Shown: positions 40,270-52,424, counted from the first letter of the stretch. The stretch: DNA of 64,000 nucleotides from Typhlomys cinereus (GCA_023101885.1 JALPQD010000016.1:6346396-6410395), one strand, 5' to 3'. The notes: generated by a model not told the origin, from the sequence alone. Program-made: numbers and translations.

Positions 40270-40490
40270 TTAGTATGGTTTTGAGACAGGGTTTATGTAT
40301 TCCCTTGGTGGCCTTGTACTAGCTACATAGCCAAGGATGACCTTGAACTCCTGATCTCCTGCTTCTACTGCCCAACTACTGGAATTATAGACTCATATCA
40401 TCATACCCGTTTTACGTAGTGCTGAGCATTGCACTCAGCTTTGCACATGCTAGACAAGTTCTCTTCCAACTGAGCTACGTCCCCAGTTCA
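40270..40490 (-). repeat. B1-like then ID-like SINE
   Basis: Reverse B1 (GACAGGGTTTATGTATTCCC) and reverse ID (GTTCTCTTCCAACTGAGCTA). Confidence 0.75.
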
Positions 40491-40659
40491 CAGAGGCCAT
40501 GATTTACCTAATTTGCCACAATCCCCACTGCTGCCTTTGGTCTCTGACCTGGCTCACTTAAGTCATTCATGAAGTCTACTGAACCTCCCAAGCATGTCCA
40601 GCTTGCAGCCCAGAGGCCGTATGAACACCAAGAGAGCTGAGAGCGTGGCCCAATGGAAA

Positions 40660-40970
40660 ACAATACACAGAGTTGGAAAGATGAGGTTAAGCCTTGAAAG
40701 CAGAAAGGTCCTGAGTTTGGATCTTGGATTCTACATGGAAATTTTGGTGGCAGACTGTATTTCCTCCCCTGGAAGGTAGAGCTTGGGAAATTCCAGAACA
40801 AAGCAAAGAAGAAGTAGCACAATCCAGAATGATTCCCAAAACCACATTGGGCCTCCACAGGCATAGATGGTGGTGCCCTCTGCAGAATTTTCCATTGTTG
40901 TGAATATTGGAGATGTTGGAGATGACAACATTGAGTTGCAGTGTCAAAAAAAAAAAAAAAAAAAAAAGGC
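40660..40970 (+). repeat. B2-like tRNA-derived SINE
   Basis: GAAAGGTCCTGAGTTTGGAT, AGAGCTTGGGAAATTCCAGA body; ends in an A-run of about 23. Confidence 0.85.
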
Positions 40971-40974
40971 TGGA

Positions 40975-41384
40975 AATAGTGCACGTCTGGACATTTCACT
41001 CATAGCTCTTAAAGTGTCTCTGTACCTTTAGCTTCTCCCTCTAGGCACACTGGCCTCTAGGTTTCTAGGCAAAGCCAAGCTGAGCTTCTGTCTCTGCCTG
41101 GAGCACTTGTTCCTCACAACTCTGAAAGATCAAGTCTGTTGTCTCAGTTGTTTCCCTTCACATACCTGGAGTGATGGTACGTGTCACGCATGGCCACTTG
41201 AGATTTCTGGGATCAGCAGGTTGGCTCACGAACTTGAGGTTCTAAGTTCAATCTCCAGAGCCCTCTTTCCCTCTTTCTCTCCTCTCTCTCTCCTTTTCTT
41301 TCTCCTTTCTTTTTCTTCTCTTTTTCCTCTCTACTCTATCTCAAAAAAAGTGATTCTTCCCAAGTGTAGTTGTCATAGATACTG
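40975..41384. other. Unassigned with CT-rich run
   Basis: Partly SINE-like near 41160-41260; a CTTTCTCT-rich run at 41265-41340. No gene. Confidence 0.4.
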
Positions 41385-41800
41385 TGTATATTGTCAATAA
41401 ATACATGACCAAACAGCTTATGGGAACAAGGAATTTATTTTGGTTTATGATTGTCTGTTTACATTTCTATGTCCAACTTGGCAGGAGAGCTCATATCAAC
41501 ATCATATCCACAGGACTACTAAGAGAAGGGCAAACCTCACTTGCCAAACAGCATGTCTGTTCAAATATACCAAAGAATGCCAACTTCCTGAACCAGCTCC
41601 CTCCATCTTATCCACATGCCAGGAAATAATCCCACCCACCATGAGCTGGGTCTTCCCCATCTATTAGACCATCTCCCTCAGGCTTGCTTCCTTGAGGGCC
41701 TAACTCAACCACTAACTCTCTACAAATGTGCCTGAAGTTTGAACTTTCAATTGTCAAGTTGACGCCTGTAACTAACTACCACATCTCTCTCCCCATTAAA
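41385..41800 (-). repeat. Rodent interspersed repeat, family shared with 13459-13830
   Basis: Reverse-oriented second copy of the same family, more complete at the 3' end. Confidence 0.65.
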
Positions 41801-42520
41801 ATTTAAACTCTGGAAGGGCAAAAAATTCACTGAGGTTGTTTTCCATGCTTTATCTAATGCATGCATCCCAGAAACTGCGCCTCTTAGGAATGGTCAGTCA
41901 TCTTGATCTCCTTAGGTATGGAAAAAAGGGACCATTTTCCAGCTTCCCAGTCACTGGGCTTTACTCTGCCTGTGATTGCAGGCACATGATTCTCTTTTGC
42001 CAGGAATCCAGGGTGAAAGGAAGCAGAGTTACAGCATTTGCATTCAAACTTTGTATACATGTCAAGTGGCTGTAGATGGCTACAGAAATCAAAGGGGTGG
42101 TAAGAAGACAGAGCTCTCAAAAAGGCGCCCTCCAGGTGGAGAAAAGGAGGCCAGGTTTGACCTAAATCTACATAGTCCCAAAGAAGCTGAGAAGAAAGGG
42201 GTGTTGGCCACCTAACCTCAACAAAAGCTTGAGAGGTATTCCTGTAAGTTTCAAAGAGTTCAAAGCAAAAACACACCTTCCCCCGCAACCCACTTTGCTC
42301 AAAATGATCTACCCCAAAAGGTAAGGTAGGACAAGAATAAAAATAGAGTTAGAAAAGCTTTGAATTTTTGATGACAGATGTGAAGCTAGTGAACTTGAAC
42401 TGAATTCAAGACCCATTTATAACACTGTGATCAAGGTTTAGTCTTTGTTCATTGAATATCATACACAGATAAGCAACCTTCCTTCCTGTACCCGGCAGAT
42501 CCTGACTGAAGATGAGTGCT
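41801..42520. other. Unassigned intergenic
   Basis: No recognised repeat; small chance frames only. Confidence 0.4.
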
Positions 42521-42521
42521 G

Positions 42522-42656
42522 AGGCCAGTGAGAGGGCTCAGTAGGTAAAGGGGTCTGAACAGGAACTTGGCAACCTGAGTTCAATCCCCAGAGCCTTTTT
42601 GGTGAGAAGAGATTTGATTTTTGAAAGTTGTCTTCTGACCTCCATCATAGCATGTG

Positions 42657-42729
<73 letters not shown>

Positions 42730-42735
42730 ATTGAG
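42522..42735 (+). repeat. B2-like SINE with (CT)n tail
   Basis: GAGGGCTCAGTAGGTAAAGG, GAGTTCAATCCCCAGAGCC, TTGTCTTCTGACCTCCATCA; CT dinucleotide run at 42661-42729. Confidence 0.8.
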
Positions 42736-43149
42736 CTAAATGGATGAAGGGTCATCCATACAGCACTTTTAGCATCTGTAGTTTGTACTCGATTCATGCT
42801 TGAACACTTCCACACTTGGGGGTTCATGGAGCAGAGAAGGGAGCAGTCTATGGTAGAAGTCAACATTAGTTTTGGGTTTTCATGCTATACAGATGGAAGG
42901 GTACAGAAAGGAGCAGGGGATGGGATGGCAGGAGTGAACATGGCCAGGAACATGTGAGGTCCTGGATTTCACCTCTTTGGCACAAAAATTGATCCAATAA
43001 GGGAAAGACATTAAGAGGAGGGGTGAGATCATTGTTCCCCAAGCCTGATTGCATATCGCAGTCACCCAGGGAATTTTAAAAAATTCGAGACACTCTATAG
43101 ATTCTCTAAATCAAATCAGAATATCTGGTTTTTTTGTGTTGTGTTGTGT

Positions 43150-43295
43150 TGTTTTGTTGTTTAAGACCAGGCCTCCTAGAGCCCAGGCTGACCTTGAACT
43201 CACTATGCAAATGAAGATGACCTTGAACCACTGATCCTCCCACCGCTACATCCCAAGTTTGAGATTTATAGTTGTATGCCACCATGCCTAGCTAA
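43150..43295 (-). repeat. B1-like SINE
   Basis: AGGCTGACCTTGAACTCACT and GCCACCATGCCTAGC. Confidence 0.75.
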
Positions 43296-43443
43296 AAAAA
43301 TGCACTTTTATAAAGTTCTTCCTGAGTATTTCTGAGGCCCTCGGTGAGGCACCAATTGTCTATAGAAAGTGGGGAGATGCCTAAGCCCTTGAGGCTGTAG
43401 GGCGTCATAGCAGACAAGGACCTGTGGGCTTTTAAACCTGACA

Positions 43444-43890
43444 CTGACTTTTTTTGTGTGCTTGCAAGATAATATTGAAGATGTGGTATTCTGCCACTTT
43501 AATACTGACTACTTTTAAGTACACCCAGTCCTCTGAATTTTTAGACCAAATGGATGCCTACAGTAGAGGCTTACCAAGGGTTGCAACGAGGAAGAAGCAT
43601 CCATCTCCCACAGCACCACCTGGTAAAGGTGTGTTTTCCTAGTAAGGCTTATTGCACGGTGTACTGTCAGTATTCTTCTGGTTTAGCATAGCTTATAGTT
43701 TATATGTAACCTGTATTTATTGTATAGACTGTACATTTAAAGCTGTTTGTTACTAAGTTGTCAGAACATAAGAGTGAAAGTAGGTCATATGTAATACTTT
43801 GTTTCTAAGTATCCTTTGTGTTATAGCAAAGGAAATGTTTTTTTTTTAAAAAATCGACTGTAATAAAGTAATTTTAGTACATACAAAAAA
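43444..43890 (+). pseudogene. Possible retrocopy of an mRNA 3' end (gene unknown)
   Basis: About 450 bp of unique-looking, AT-rich sequence ends with AATAAA (about 43862) and, some 20 bp later, an impure A-rich tail. That is the layout of a reverse-transcribed mRNA 3' UTR. A short open frame (43454-43642) ends inside it but I recognise no protein. A B4-like SINE follows at once. It could instead be an unrecognised repeat. Confidence 0.35.
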
Positions 43891-43894
43891 GAAA

Positions 43895-44175
43895 AAAATG
43901 GGAAGATGGTTCAGTTGATAAGGTGTTCATTATATAAGCTTGAGGACCTGAGTACAATCCCAGCACCCTCATTTTAAAAAAAAAAAAGCCAGACATGATA
44001 GGAAGTGTGTATCTGTAATCTCCGTCTGAGGAGGTGGAGATAGGAGGATCCTGGGACTTGGTAGCCAGCCAAAGCAGCGATCTCAAGGTTCAGTTCTTGA
44101 GCAGTTGAGGAAGACATGGACTTGACATTGAACTCTGACTTTCACATACATGCACACACATATATGCACACATAC
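43895..44175 (+). repeat. B4-like composite SINE
   Basis: tRNA-like head GGGAAGATGGTTCAGTTGAT, internal B1-like segment (43985-44065) and a CACATACATGCACACA tail. Confidence 0.65.
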
Positions 44176-44280
44176 ACAGGAAGAAAGTAAGAAAGAAAAA
44201 GACAAAAGAGAGAAAAAAGGAAAGAAAAAGAGAATGGTAACCAAAGAGGCTAAAATGAATGTTTAAAAACCTAGCTTTCA

Positions 44281-44577
44281 GGGGCTGGAGAAGTGGCTCA
44301 AGGCTTAAGCCTCCGCCTTGCAGGCGGAAGGTCCTGAGTTTAGATCCCAGATCCCACGTATAGACGCCAGGCGGAAGCGGGGGCGGCCTGTGTTTCTGGC
44401 CCTGGTAGGGCGGAGCCTGTGAATCCCGGGGCGGAGGAGGTGGAGGCGTCCATGGTGGTTCCAGAATTCGTCCGTAGTTCTACACACATACAGACGCGCG
44501 CGCACACATACATACGCACACACTCACAATTGAATAAATAAAAAATTTTTTAAAAACTGACAACTGAAGTTGTCTTT
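44281..44577 (+). mobile_element. Young GC-rich subfamily SINE, copy 6
   Basis: Body nearly identical to copy 1; lacks GAGTAAACAAG. Imperfect duplication: AAAAACCTAGCTTTC before, AAAAACCAGCTTTC after. Confidence 0.9.
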
Positions 44578-44919
44578 AAAAAAAACCAGCTTTCTAAGGC
44601 AAAACTTATAAAATAGTTACTGTGCCTTCTGCATATATTTGTTCACATGGAAAGTATTCAAAAATAATGAACACTACTACTCAGGAAGCTTGAGTTGGGA
44701 CCAGCCAGGGTTACATAGCAAAATCCTGTTTTGCTAAATAAATACACAAATGAATAACTTTAATCAACCCATAAAATTAGAATTTCCTCTTTGCACACCA
44801 AATCCAAATTCCTACTTCTCTGTAAAACCACAAGAGCTGGCAAGATTGGACTCTCTTTCCAGTACTCCACATTTCCAGTCCCCCTTATCTTTTTCTCTCC
44901 TTTTTTCCCTTTATAATTT

Positions 44920-45020
44920 CCTTCCTTCCTTCCTTCCTTCCTTCCTTCCTTCCTTCCTTCCTTTCTTCCTTCCTTCCTTCCTTCCCTCCTTCCCTCCTTC
45001 CCTCCTTCCTTTCTTTCTTC
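44920..45020. repeat. (TTCC)n tract
   Basis: About 100 bp of near-perfect TTCC repeats; an ID-like reverse fragment follows (45025-45085). Confidence 0.9.
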
Positions 45021-45089
45021 TTGGGGGAAGCTCAGCAGTATAGCTAAGCATATGCTATACTGCTGAGCTACACCCCCCCAGTCCCTACT

Positions 45090-45665
45090 TAATTTATTCT
45101 TCTCTATTAATTACTCAGCCCCTGGAGGACTTTGGTCTGAAGCCCCCATTGAAAGTTCCCCAGAGATTTCCCAGCACAGGAAACTGTTGGCCCTCAAGGG
45201 TGGTCTACATTTGACTGAACTGGAAACCAGGGGTCTTTAGTTTCCCTGGCTTTCTTCATCCCACCCTGCTGACAGCTGCAAACCCAGCACCAGGACCCAG
45301 AACTTCAAAGTCAAACAAGATCCAAACAGAACTGACACTCAGCCTCCTGGGTCCACCTGCTTCTTCTGCCAAACAAAATCTTCCCACCTCTGCTCATGTC
45401 TATTAAAAATTACAAGCATTATGGGCAGGCATCAAAGACAGGGCCTTGCCTTTCAAAATCCAGGCAGGCCCAGGCTGAACTTACAACCCCTCCCGCTCCA
45501 ACTGAACTGGCAGCATGGCCTGGCTGGGAGGGCCAGCTTCAGAACCCTGCCATCCTCCTGTGTTTGATATTTGCACAAGGAAAATTCCAGGACCAGCAGA
45601 GCATCCTCATGGCAATTTTCTTCAAAGTGCCCTGCAAAAACTGACCAATTATCCTGAAGAAGCAC
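45090..45665. other. Unique intergenic
   Basis: No recognised repeat or gene. Confidence 0.4.
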
Positions 45666-45667
45666 CT

Positions 45668-45735
45668 TAGAGAAGGGTATGATTATCTTCATTTTACTGG
45701 CAGAGAAACTGAGGTCAAGTGGCTTGCCTGTAGGG
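45668..45735 (+). repeat. MIR fragment
   Basis: GATTATCTTCATTTTACTGG and AGAAACTGAGGTCAAG. Confidence 0.65.
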
Positions 45736-45736
45736 T

Positions 45737-46235
45737 GGGGATGGGAGAGGAGAGGAGCAGAAGGGAGAGGAGGGAAGGGGAGGGGAGGGGAGAGGAAGAG
45801 AGGGGAGGGAAGGAGAGGGGAGGGGAGGGAGGAGGAAGGGGAGGGGAGGGGAAGATGAGGGGAGGAGAGGGGAGGGGAGGGAAAGAAGAAGGGAGAGGAG
45901 GAGAGGGGAGGGGAGGGGAAGATGAGGGGAAAGGAGGAGAGGGGAGGGGAGGAGAGGGGAGGGAGGGAGAAAAGACAGGAGAAGAGAGGAAAGGAGGGGA
46001 GAGGAAAGAAAAGGAGAGGAGGGGAGAGGAGGGGAGGGGAAAGGAGAGGATGGAAAAGAGGAGGGGAGGAGAGGGGAAAGGGGAGGAGAGGACATGGGAG
46101 GGGAAAGAAGGGGAGAAGAGGAGAGGGCAGGAGGGAATGGGAGGAGAGGAGGGGATGGGAGGGGATAGGAGAAGAGGGGAGAGGAAAGGAAAGGGGAGAG
46201 AGAGAGATAGAGATAGAGAGAGAAAGAGAGAATAT
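45737..46235. repeat. 500-bp G/A-rich purine tract
   Basis: Imperfect GGGGA/GGAGAGGGG repeats with almost no pyrimidines on the plus strand. The window's longest open frames (282 codons minus, 169 and 127 plus) fall here and are artefacts. Confidence 0.95.
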
Positions 46236-46239
46236 CAAA

Positions 46240-47970
46240 ATTAGTAGCAGCAAGAATCTGTGTACATCTGGGATCCATTCAAAACCTGCATCTGGCTGCA
46301 CTTAGCCACTGCCACCCTGACTTCCTTGGTCTCACACTAGGCTTCTGAGCCCCATTATGCCTGAAGACGCTGGGGTCAGCAACCCTGCAGGTGTGGAGAG
46401 GAGAGGCAAGTTCTGTCATCAGCCCTTTACATGGCAGGAAATGAGGACTGAGGACAGTTAATTACTTTCCAACTGCCAGACTGTTTCCTTGTTGTTGGTG
46501 CTTTCTCGCTACCATTAATCGGAGATGATCTGATTATTTCCCAGGATGATTTATTTGTACTAGATACATCGACAGATACCAGTGCAGAAAGGCCCTGGGT
46601 CATCAGTGAAACTCCTGAGAGCGGGTAGAGGGCTCTCTGGTTCCAGTCTTGTTCTCTCTGCCTGCCAGGTGTTGAACTAGCAATCTGCAGACCACTGGGA
46701 TTTGAAAACTGGAGGACACATGGGTGATCTGGAAAGCATGCCGCCAGGGTTGCAGGGCCTGAGCAGCTCAACCAGCATCCTGTATCTTCAGGGAAGAGAA
46801 GTGGCAAGTTTAAAATGTGCCTGCTGTGTAGAATGAGCAGTTAGCAAGGGCTTCCTCTAACATGGCTTGGACTGATTCATGTTTAGGGGGACCGGGGGAG
46901 GAAACAGAGCATTACCCCGCTGGAAATAAATCTTCATTGTGGGCATTCTGCAGACATTTGTGTCCTTCCTGTCCTCAGCAGCCCGCAGCTCTGACTGCCT
47001 CCTTGTTCAAGAGAAACAGAGGCAAGGAAAGGAAGCCTGACGCCATGGTGCCAGCGAAGTGCTGTCAGCCATTGCCAGGCCGTCTTGTGAAACTCCTCCT
47101 TCTTATATGGAAAGCTCCCGAAACTGACCACATGGGTTTACAATGGTCCCCCCGAAACTAAGCAACTCATCTTTTTAAAACTCCAGCCCTCCTAACCCTA
47201 TGACCCTAACAGTGATCAACCTTGAGAGATGACTAGCATTTTATGTGACGCTCTTCCACTCGGCACACCCTACTTCCCTGAACCCTTTAGCAAAGTCTGA
47301 AAGCTATGGAAGTGTACAGAACTCAGATGTTCTGGCTCCTGGGTGAGGTTCTTGCACTGGGGGAGGAAAAAAGAAAACAAGAGGTAAAATGAAAGGTGAG
47401 GGAAGAAAAAGGAATGAAGGGGGAGGAAGGGGACAGACAAAGAAGGGTGAAGAAGAGGAGGGATGGAGAAAGGACAGAAGGGGAGATACTTGTCACCATC
47501 TAACCACACAACTGACTGTGATCCTCACCAGTGGTTTCTGGGTGCCTCCGCTCCCCAATTACGCCATAAAACCTCCTTCTTTGTACCCCTAGGTGAGGCA
47601 TGTGGCAACTTGTGGGGTCTTCCATGGTTGCTTAAGCTCAGTGATAATTCTTTAAATAACCACAATTTACAGATGCCAAGATGCTGAGAGACTTCTCCTT
47701 AAGTCATTACCTTATTCATCTGAGCTGATCTATGCTGCAGGTGGGCTAGCGGTCAGGCACTTTCCCCTCTGCAACTCTTGGGCTCCCAAACTCTGTGGAG
47801 TATTGGAAAGAGATTTGGATGATATAACGGTCAACTTGACAACTGTTTCTAACTGCGATACTTTGGAGCTCTGGAATTTTAGAATTATCTTACTTCTGCC
47901 AGTTATGCTGCATCTGCCCTTCTTCCTGAGGTACCACAAGGGGCATTATAGGGTTGACAGGCTCACTGTG
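46240..47970. promoter_or_regulatory. Unique island with homeobox-type motifs near 46440-46570
   Basis: Mostly repeat-free. GTTAATTACTTTCC, CCATTAATCGG and CTGATTATTTCC lie within 110 bp. A purine-rich run occurs at 47350-47480. Candidate noncoding element; no coding signal. Confidence 0.25.
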
Positions 47971-47974
47971 AGCT

Positions 47975-48215
47975 GGACCTGGTAGCCCAGGCCTGTAACC
48001 CAGGCCTGAGAAGGAGTAAAATGGAAAGTTCAAGGTCAGCTAGGACAACTTGGTAAGACTCTTTCTCAAAAATAAAAAGTGAGGGGCCAGGGAGATAGCC
48101 CAGTGGATATGGCTCCTGCTTGAAAATCTGGTGACTTGAGTCCCCCGGTAGCCCATATGGAGTATATGCTCTCTCTCCCTCTCTCCCCCTCTCTCTCCTC
48201 TCTCTCCCTCTAGTA
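47975..48215 (+). repeat. B1-like then B2/B4-like SINE
   Basis: B1 at 47975-48080; GGGCCAGGGAGATAGCCCAG head at 48085 with a CT-rich tail. Confidence 0.65.
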
Positions 48216-48239
48216 AATAAGTATATAATTTTTAAAGTT

Positions 48240-48490
48240 TATCTATTAATTTTTTTTGTGGGGGGACATTGTGTGTTCCTGTGGAGGACCAAAGGTCACT
48301 TCGGGAATCATTCTGGATTGCTTCTGCCTCCATTATCTTTCGCTCTGGGTTTTCCCACTCTGCCCATCTGAGTGGGAAGTGCAGGCCACTGACATTTCCT
48401 CTTGGTGCTTTGCGTGGGACTTGGAATCTGAACTCAGGACCTTCTGCTTGTGAGGCAGAATCTTAACCCCTGAACTATCTCTGCAGCCTA
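48240..48490 (-). repeat. B2-like tRNA-derived SINE
   Basis: GAGGACCAAAGGTCACTTCG to GAACTATCTCTGCAGCC. Confidence 0.88.
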
Positions 48491-48529
48491 TAAATAAGTA
48501 TATTTAAAAATAAATGAATAAAAGATGAA

Positions 48530-48600
48530 GAGTGGTGCTATCGCTCAGTAATAAAACCTTTGCCATGTGTAAGGCCCTAGGTTCCATTCGCCATATTGCA
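48530..48600 (+). repeat. ID-like SINE
   Basis: AGTGGTGCTATCGCTCAGTA and AAGGCCCTAGGTTCCATTC. Confidence 0.65.
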
Positions 48601-49039
48601 AAACCAACAAAAACTTCCTGCAGTGAATTAGTTATCCCTACAAGGAAGTGGTCATAAGTGAATGAGAATGTGCTGGGTTTCCCGGCCAGTCCTCTTGGGC
48701 TCAGTACTGCATGTGTGGGGCTTGCTGGCTGTGGGAATTGCTCCATCTGCCGCCTCCCATCCCCAGACCTCTTCTGATGACCTTCTGGAGAATGCCAGCA
48801 CCCTTATTTCCCTCATCTCCCGAGGTCATTTTTGAGCTTCCTAAACTTGGAAGTTCAGAAACCAAGAATGTGGGACAGGAGGGTTGGTCCCAAAGGGAAC
48901 CTGGCTGGCACTGTCACCGTGAACGAGCGTAGAAGGCAGCATGCCCGCCCAGGGAGAGGTCTGGGTGGCTCCCCAGCATGCAATCAATCCTTAGGCAGCC
49001 GTGGTAGTGACTGGCAGGTAAACGACCAAGGAAATGCAA

Positions 49040-49560
49040 TTTATTATCTGTCATCTATGTCCCATCCGCAGCCTCATATGCAGTTCGGGTGTCAAAAGTG
49101 GAAAAATCCGACAATGCCAAGTGCTGACAGGAGGTGGAGAAACAGGTGCTTGAGGATGTTGGTTGCTCACAGGATTGTAAATGGTAACATGCGACACTGT
49201 GGAGTCAAGTGCAACCGATACGGTCCCTTCTCACACACAAGTCCACTTGTGGGCACCCTTCCAGGAAGGCCTCAGCACATGGCCGATGGGGACGTGGCCA
49301 GGTGATGCTCAGCATCATGGAAACGTCCTCATTCCCACCAACGAGGTAAAGAATGAGCCAAGGGACAGTCAAAACGATACACTGGAAAGGTAATTAAAAG
49401 CATAAAGCTTCACAACGCTGGCCAGAAAGATATTAAAAAATTGCAAAAAAGCCAACTAAAAAATGACATCATCTTACATAAGGCTTATAAAGTTGTAAAG
49501 CCGGGCCGTGTGACTTTTATAGACAGAAACACCTGTGTTACAAGTAGAAAATGTGCATCA
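49040..49560 (+). repeat. Ancient L1M fragment
   Basis: GACAATGCCAAGTGCTGACA, ATTGTAAATGGTAACATGC fit L1M ORF2 3' sequence. Confidence 0.55.
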
Positions 49561-49844
49561 CCATGAGGAGTATTTATTGTGTGGAATCAGAGTAAGATCA
49601 GGACAATTACAGAGGGCATCCACACTTTTCGTTTTGTTCCTTCAAGACATTGAAATGATGTCTTGATGCCGACATTTGACAGTGCTGGTAATCTCTCTTC
49701 TCTGATTGTTTGTTTGTTTTTTAAGGTGATAATAGGCAGTGGAAAAGCAGTAAAGTGGACAACAGCCAGCGGGAATGCAGAGTACCTGTGACCCTGGTCT
49801 GGCAAGTAAGGATTGTCCAAGTAAGGATCAGGCTAACCTAATCT

Positions 49845-50395
49845 CTTCCCATCCTAAGGCTCCAGGAACCTTGCAGAAGAGGAAGTGGTAAGACTGTAAG
49901 AGCCTAAAGATGGGAAGGTCCACCCCTGGACAAGACATTCCATTCAAGGCAGGGCTGCTGCATCCAGGAACTCATTGCGATGAGACTTGTCCTTACTAGA
50001 CCTGCACAAAGACTGACATACTAACATGCCCCCAGAGACTTTCAAAGATGTCAGGAAAATCATGACATGCAATGGAAACCTTGGAGACCAGGACTGGATG
50101 AGTGAAGGGGAGTGCCCTATCAGTGGGGTGGATCAAGGAGGGGCCACTTGGTATGCCACAAAGGCCTGAATCCCCACAAGAGTACACAAACCAGAGGGAA
50201 CCCTGGGTCCCATAGAAGCAGACAGACAAGTGGGTGGAAAGAAGTGGATGGGTTCATGAAAGAAAAGGAGGGGGGATGAGAAGGAGCAGGGAAGGAGGGA
50301 AGTAGAATTAAGTACTCAATATGCTTGTAAAACTTGGAAAAATTTTTAATTATTGTATAAAAAGGGTGATAATAAAATAATTTAAAAACATTCTT
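49845..50395 (+). repeat. Rodent L1 3' UTR
   Basis: CCAGGAACCTTGCAGAAGAG, GACTGTAAGAGCCTAAAGAT and GACCTGCACAAAGACTG follow the rodent L1 order seen also at 18190-19075. Confidence 0.7.
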
Positions 50396-50639
50396 GGGCC
50401 ATGAGTTCTGCTCACTCAGGGAACTGAGGATGAGGCTTTGCCATAAATTCTTCAAGGAATGTTGGACAAGTTTATCTGCCTGGCTAGGCAGGGCTTAGAT
50501 TTGGGAGTTTCCCAAAGGATTCTAGATGCATCACTGTCTACCGCCCCCTTCAATAACAGCAACAACAACAGTGTGACCCCATGTAGCAATGCTTGCTTAT
50601 AGTCCCAACATGATGCCGAGGAAGTAAATTTGAAGCTAG

Positions 50640-50853
50640 GGGGCCAGGGAGATAGCTCGGCAGGTAAAGGCAACTGCAGGCAAACCTGACAACTTGGGTT
50701 TGAGCCCCACCACCCACATAGTAGAAGAAAAAAAGAGACTTCCAAAAGCTGATCTCTGACCTCCACAATTGTGTCGTGTGATTACGTGCACTTGCATCTT
50801 CTCTGTCTCTCTCCCTGCCTTCTTCCCTCCCTCTGCATCTCGCTCTCCCATAA

Positions 50854-50888
<35 letters not shown>

Positions 50889-51135
50889 AAATATCCTCTG
50901 TCTTGCAAGCAGAAGGACCTGAGTTCAGATCCCAGATCCCATATAAAAATGCTGGAAGGAAATGGTAGTGGCCTGCACTTCCGGTCCTGGAAGGCAGAGA
51001 CTGGGAAACTTGAGACCAAAAAAGGAGGTAAAACAATACAAGATGATTCCTAAAGTCACCCTTTGGCCTCCACAGGAACATATAGTATCCTCTGATACAC
51101 ACAGATACACACACATACACAAAAATATATATAAA
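50640..51135 (+). repeat. B2/B4-like SINE, (AATA)n, then tRNA-derived SINE
   Basis: GGCCAGGGAGATAGCTCGGC at 50643; AATA tetranucleotides at 50852-50890; a head-less tRNA-derived SINE from 50895 (TCTTGCAAGCAGAAGGACCT). Confidence 0.8.
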
Positions 51136-51189
51136 ATTCGAGGCTATCCTGCCTATATCACAAGACCCCATCTCAAAAACCCCCAATGT

Positions 51190-52365
51190 GTGGGGCAGTG
51201 GTGGGACACACCTGATGAAACAGGTGGTTCAAAGGGGGAAAGTATGGGCCTGGTGGGAGCAATGTGACCTGCAGCTGCCCTTGTACTGCCCTGACTCCCT
51301 AGAGCACACCACGTCCCAAGAGGAAACCAGACATGACTCAGGTGGAACAAATGAAGAACCAAGACCTGGTGAGAGGAGTGAGGTATCTTATTAACAAGGC
51401 ACTCACTCTTGGGGCCACTCTGCCTGCCTGTGCCCTGTAGACTCTGACAGCTAGAGACATGCTTATCACCCTCCCTTGGGACCTCAGATCCATGCCTGAA
51501 TCACTTACCCCACCCAGAGGCCTACTTCAAAGTCTGGCACACAGTAGGATGGAAGTATCCTTGCAATGATTAATTAGAGAGGTCTAGGAAGGAAAGACGA
51601 ACAAAGACAGAGAGGAAGGAAGAGGAAGAGGAGAACAGGAGCCTCCTTCCCACTGCTGAGTCTGGGCTGGGCTCTCAGCCAAAGTGGACCAGCCGCTTTG
51701 CCGCTGGGGGCAGTAAGTGAGGGTAATTGTGGGCCTTGGCTTTACTCATCCTACCTTAGAGCCGTGTGCAAAGTGGAGGGTTTCACTTGCCCAGCGGGTA
51801 TTGAATTATAGCTTGGAGCGGAGCCCCATGTAATTAACCAGAGCGGGAGCCCAGGGAGCCAGCAAAGCTTGCAGGTGCACGGGTGCTTGGAGTGCCAAGT
51901 GAGGTGGTGCTAATTAATCTCAGCCTGGTTTCCACAGTTCCCAGTGCTGGGTTGCCCCTCTTCTGAAGCTGACTGCACATTGGCTGTCAGATTCCTTACC
52001 AGAGCTTCTTGAGGAGAACTGGGGAGGGGAGGCGCAGAGACAGAACTGTGGGTATGTTTGAGTGTACATATGCTGTTTGTCTGGCAAGAGTAAGCCGTCT
52101 CTCCTCTGAGACTGGTATAGCTTTCTTACGCTTGGTCTGTCTAACTCTGTATCTCTGTCATGCACAAACATAGACACATATACTGGGACACCATGCCACA
52201 AGTATACACTTGCAGCATCCCAACCTGACATTCACAAACAGAAGACACATTGATCAAAGCAGAGGGACACAACACATGCCTAGATATGCAAATACTTATA
52301 GGAATGCCCTGTCTTCCTTACCCCCATCCTGTCTTCCTTATCCCCATCCTGTGCGCGTGCGTGCG
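51190..52365. promoter_or_regulatory. Unique island, candidate enhancer at 51690-51960
   Basis: No recognised repeat. Within 51690-51960 lie GGGTAATTGTGG, ATGTAATTAACC, GCTAATTAATCTC and GTGCACGGGTGC. Nearby 51566-51575 reads GATTAATTAG. Dense homeobox-type cores in GC-balanced sequence suggest a conserved noncoding element. Confidence 0.35.
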
Positions 52366-52366
52366 A

Positions 52367-52410
<44 letters not shown>
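52311..52410. repeat. 20-bp tandem duplication and (AC)n
   Basis: GTCTTCCTTAYCCCCATCCT is duplicated at about 52311-52350; AC run at 52367-52410. Confidence 0.85.
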
Positions 52411-52412
<2 letters not shown>

Positions 52413-52424
52413 AAATAAGGCCAC

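Noticed and set aside
45453..46301. 282-codon minus-strand open frame and overlapping 187-, 169- and 127-codon frames
   Set aside because: They are translations of the G/A-rich tract (Ser/Pro/Leu or Gly/Glu/Arg only), with no domain and equal openness on both strands.
48832..49305. 157-codon plus-strand open frame
   Set aside because: It overlaps an ancient L1M remnant and shows no recognisable protein.
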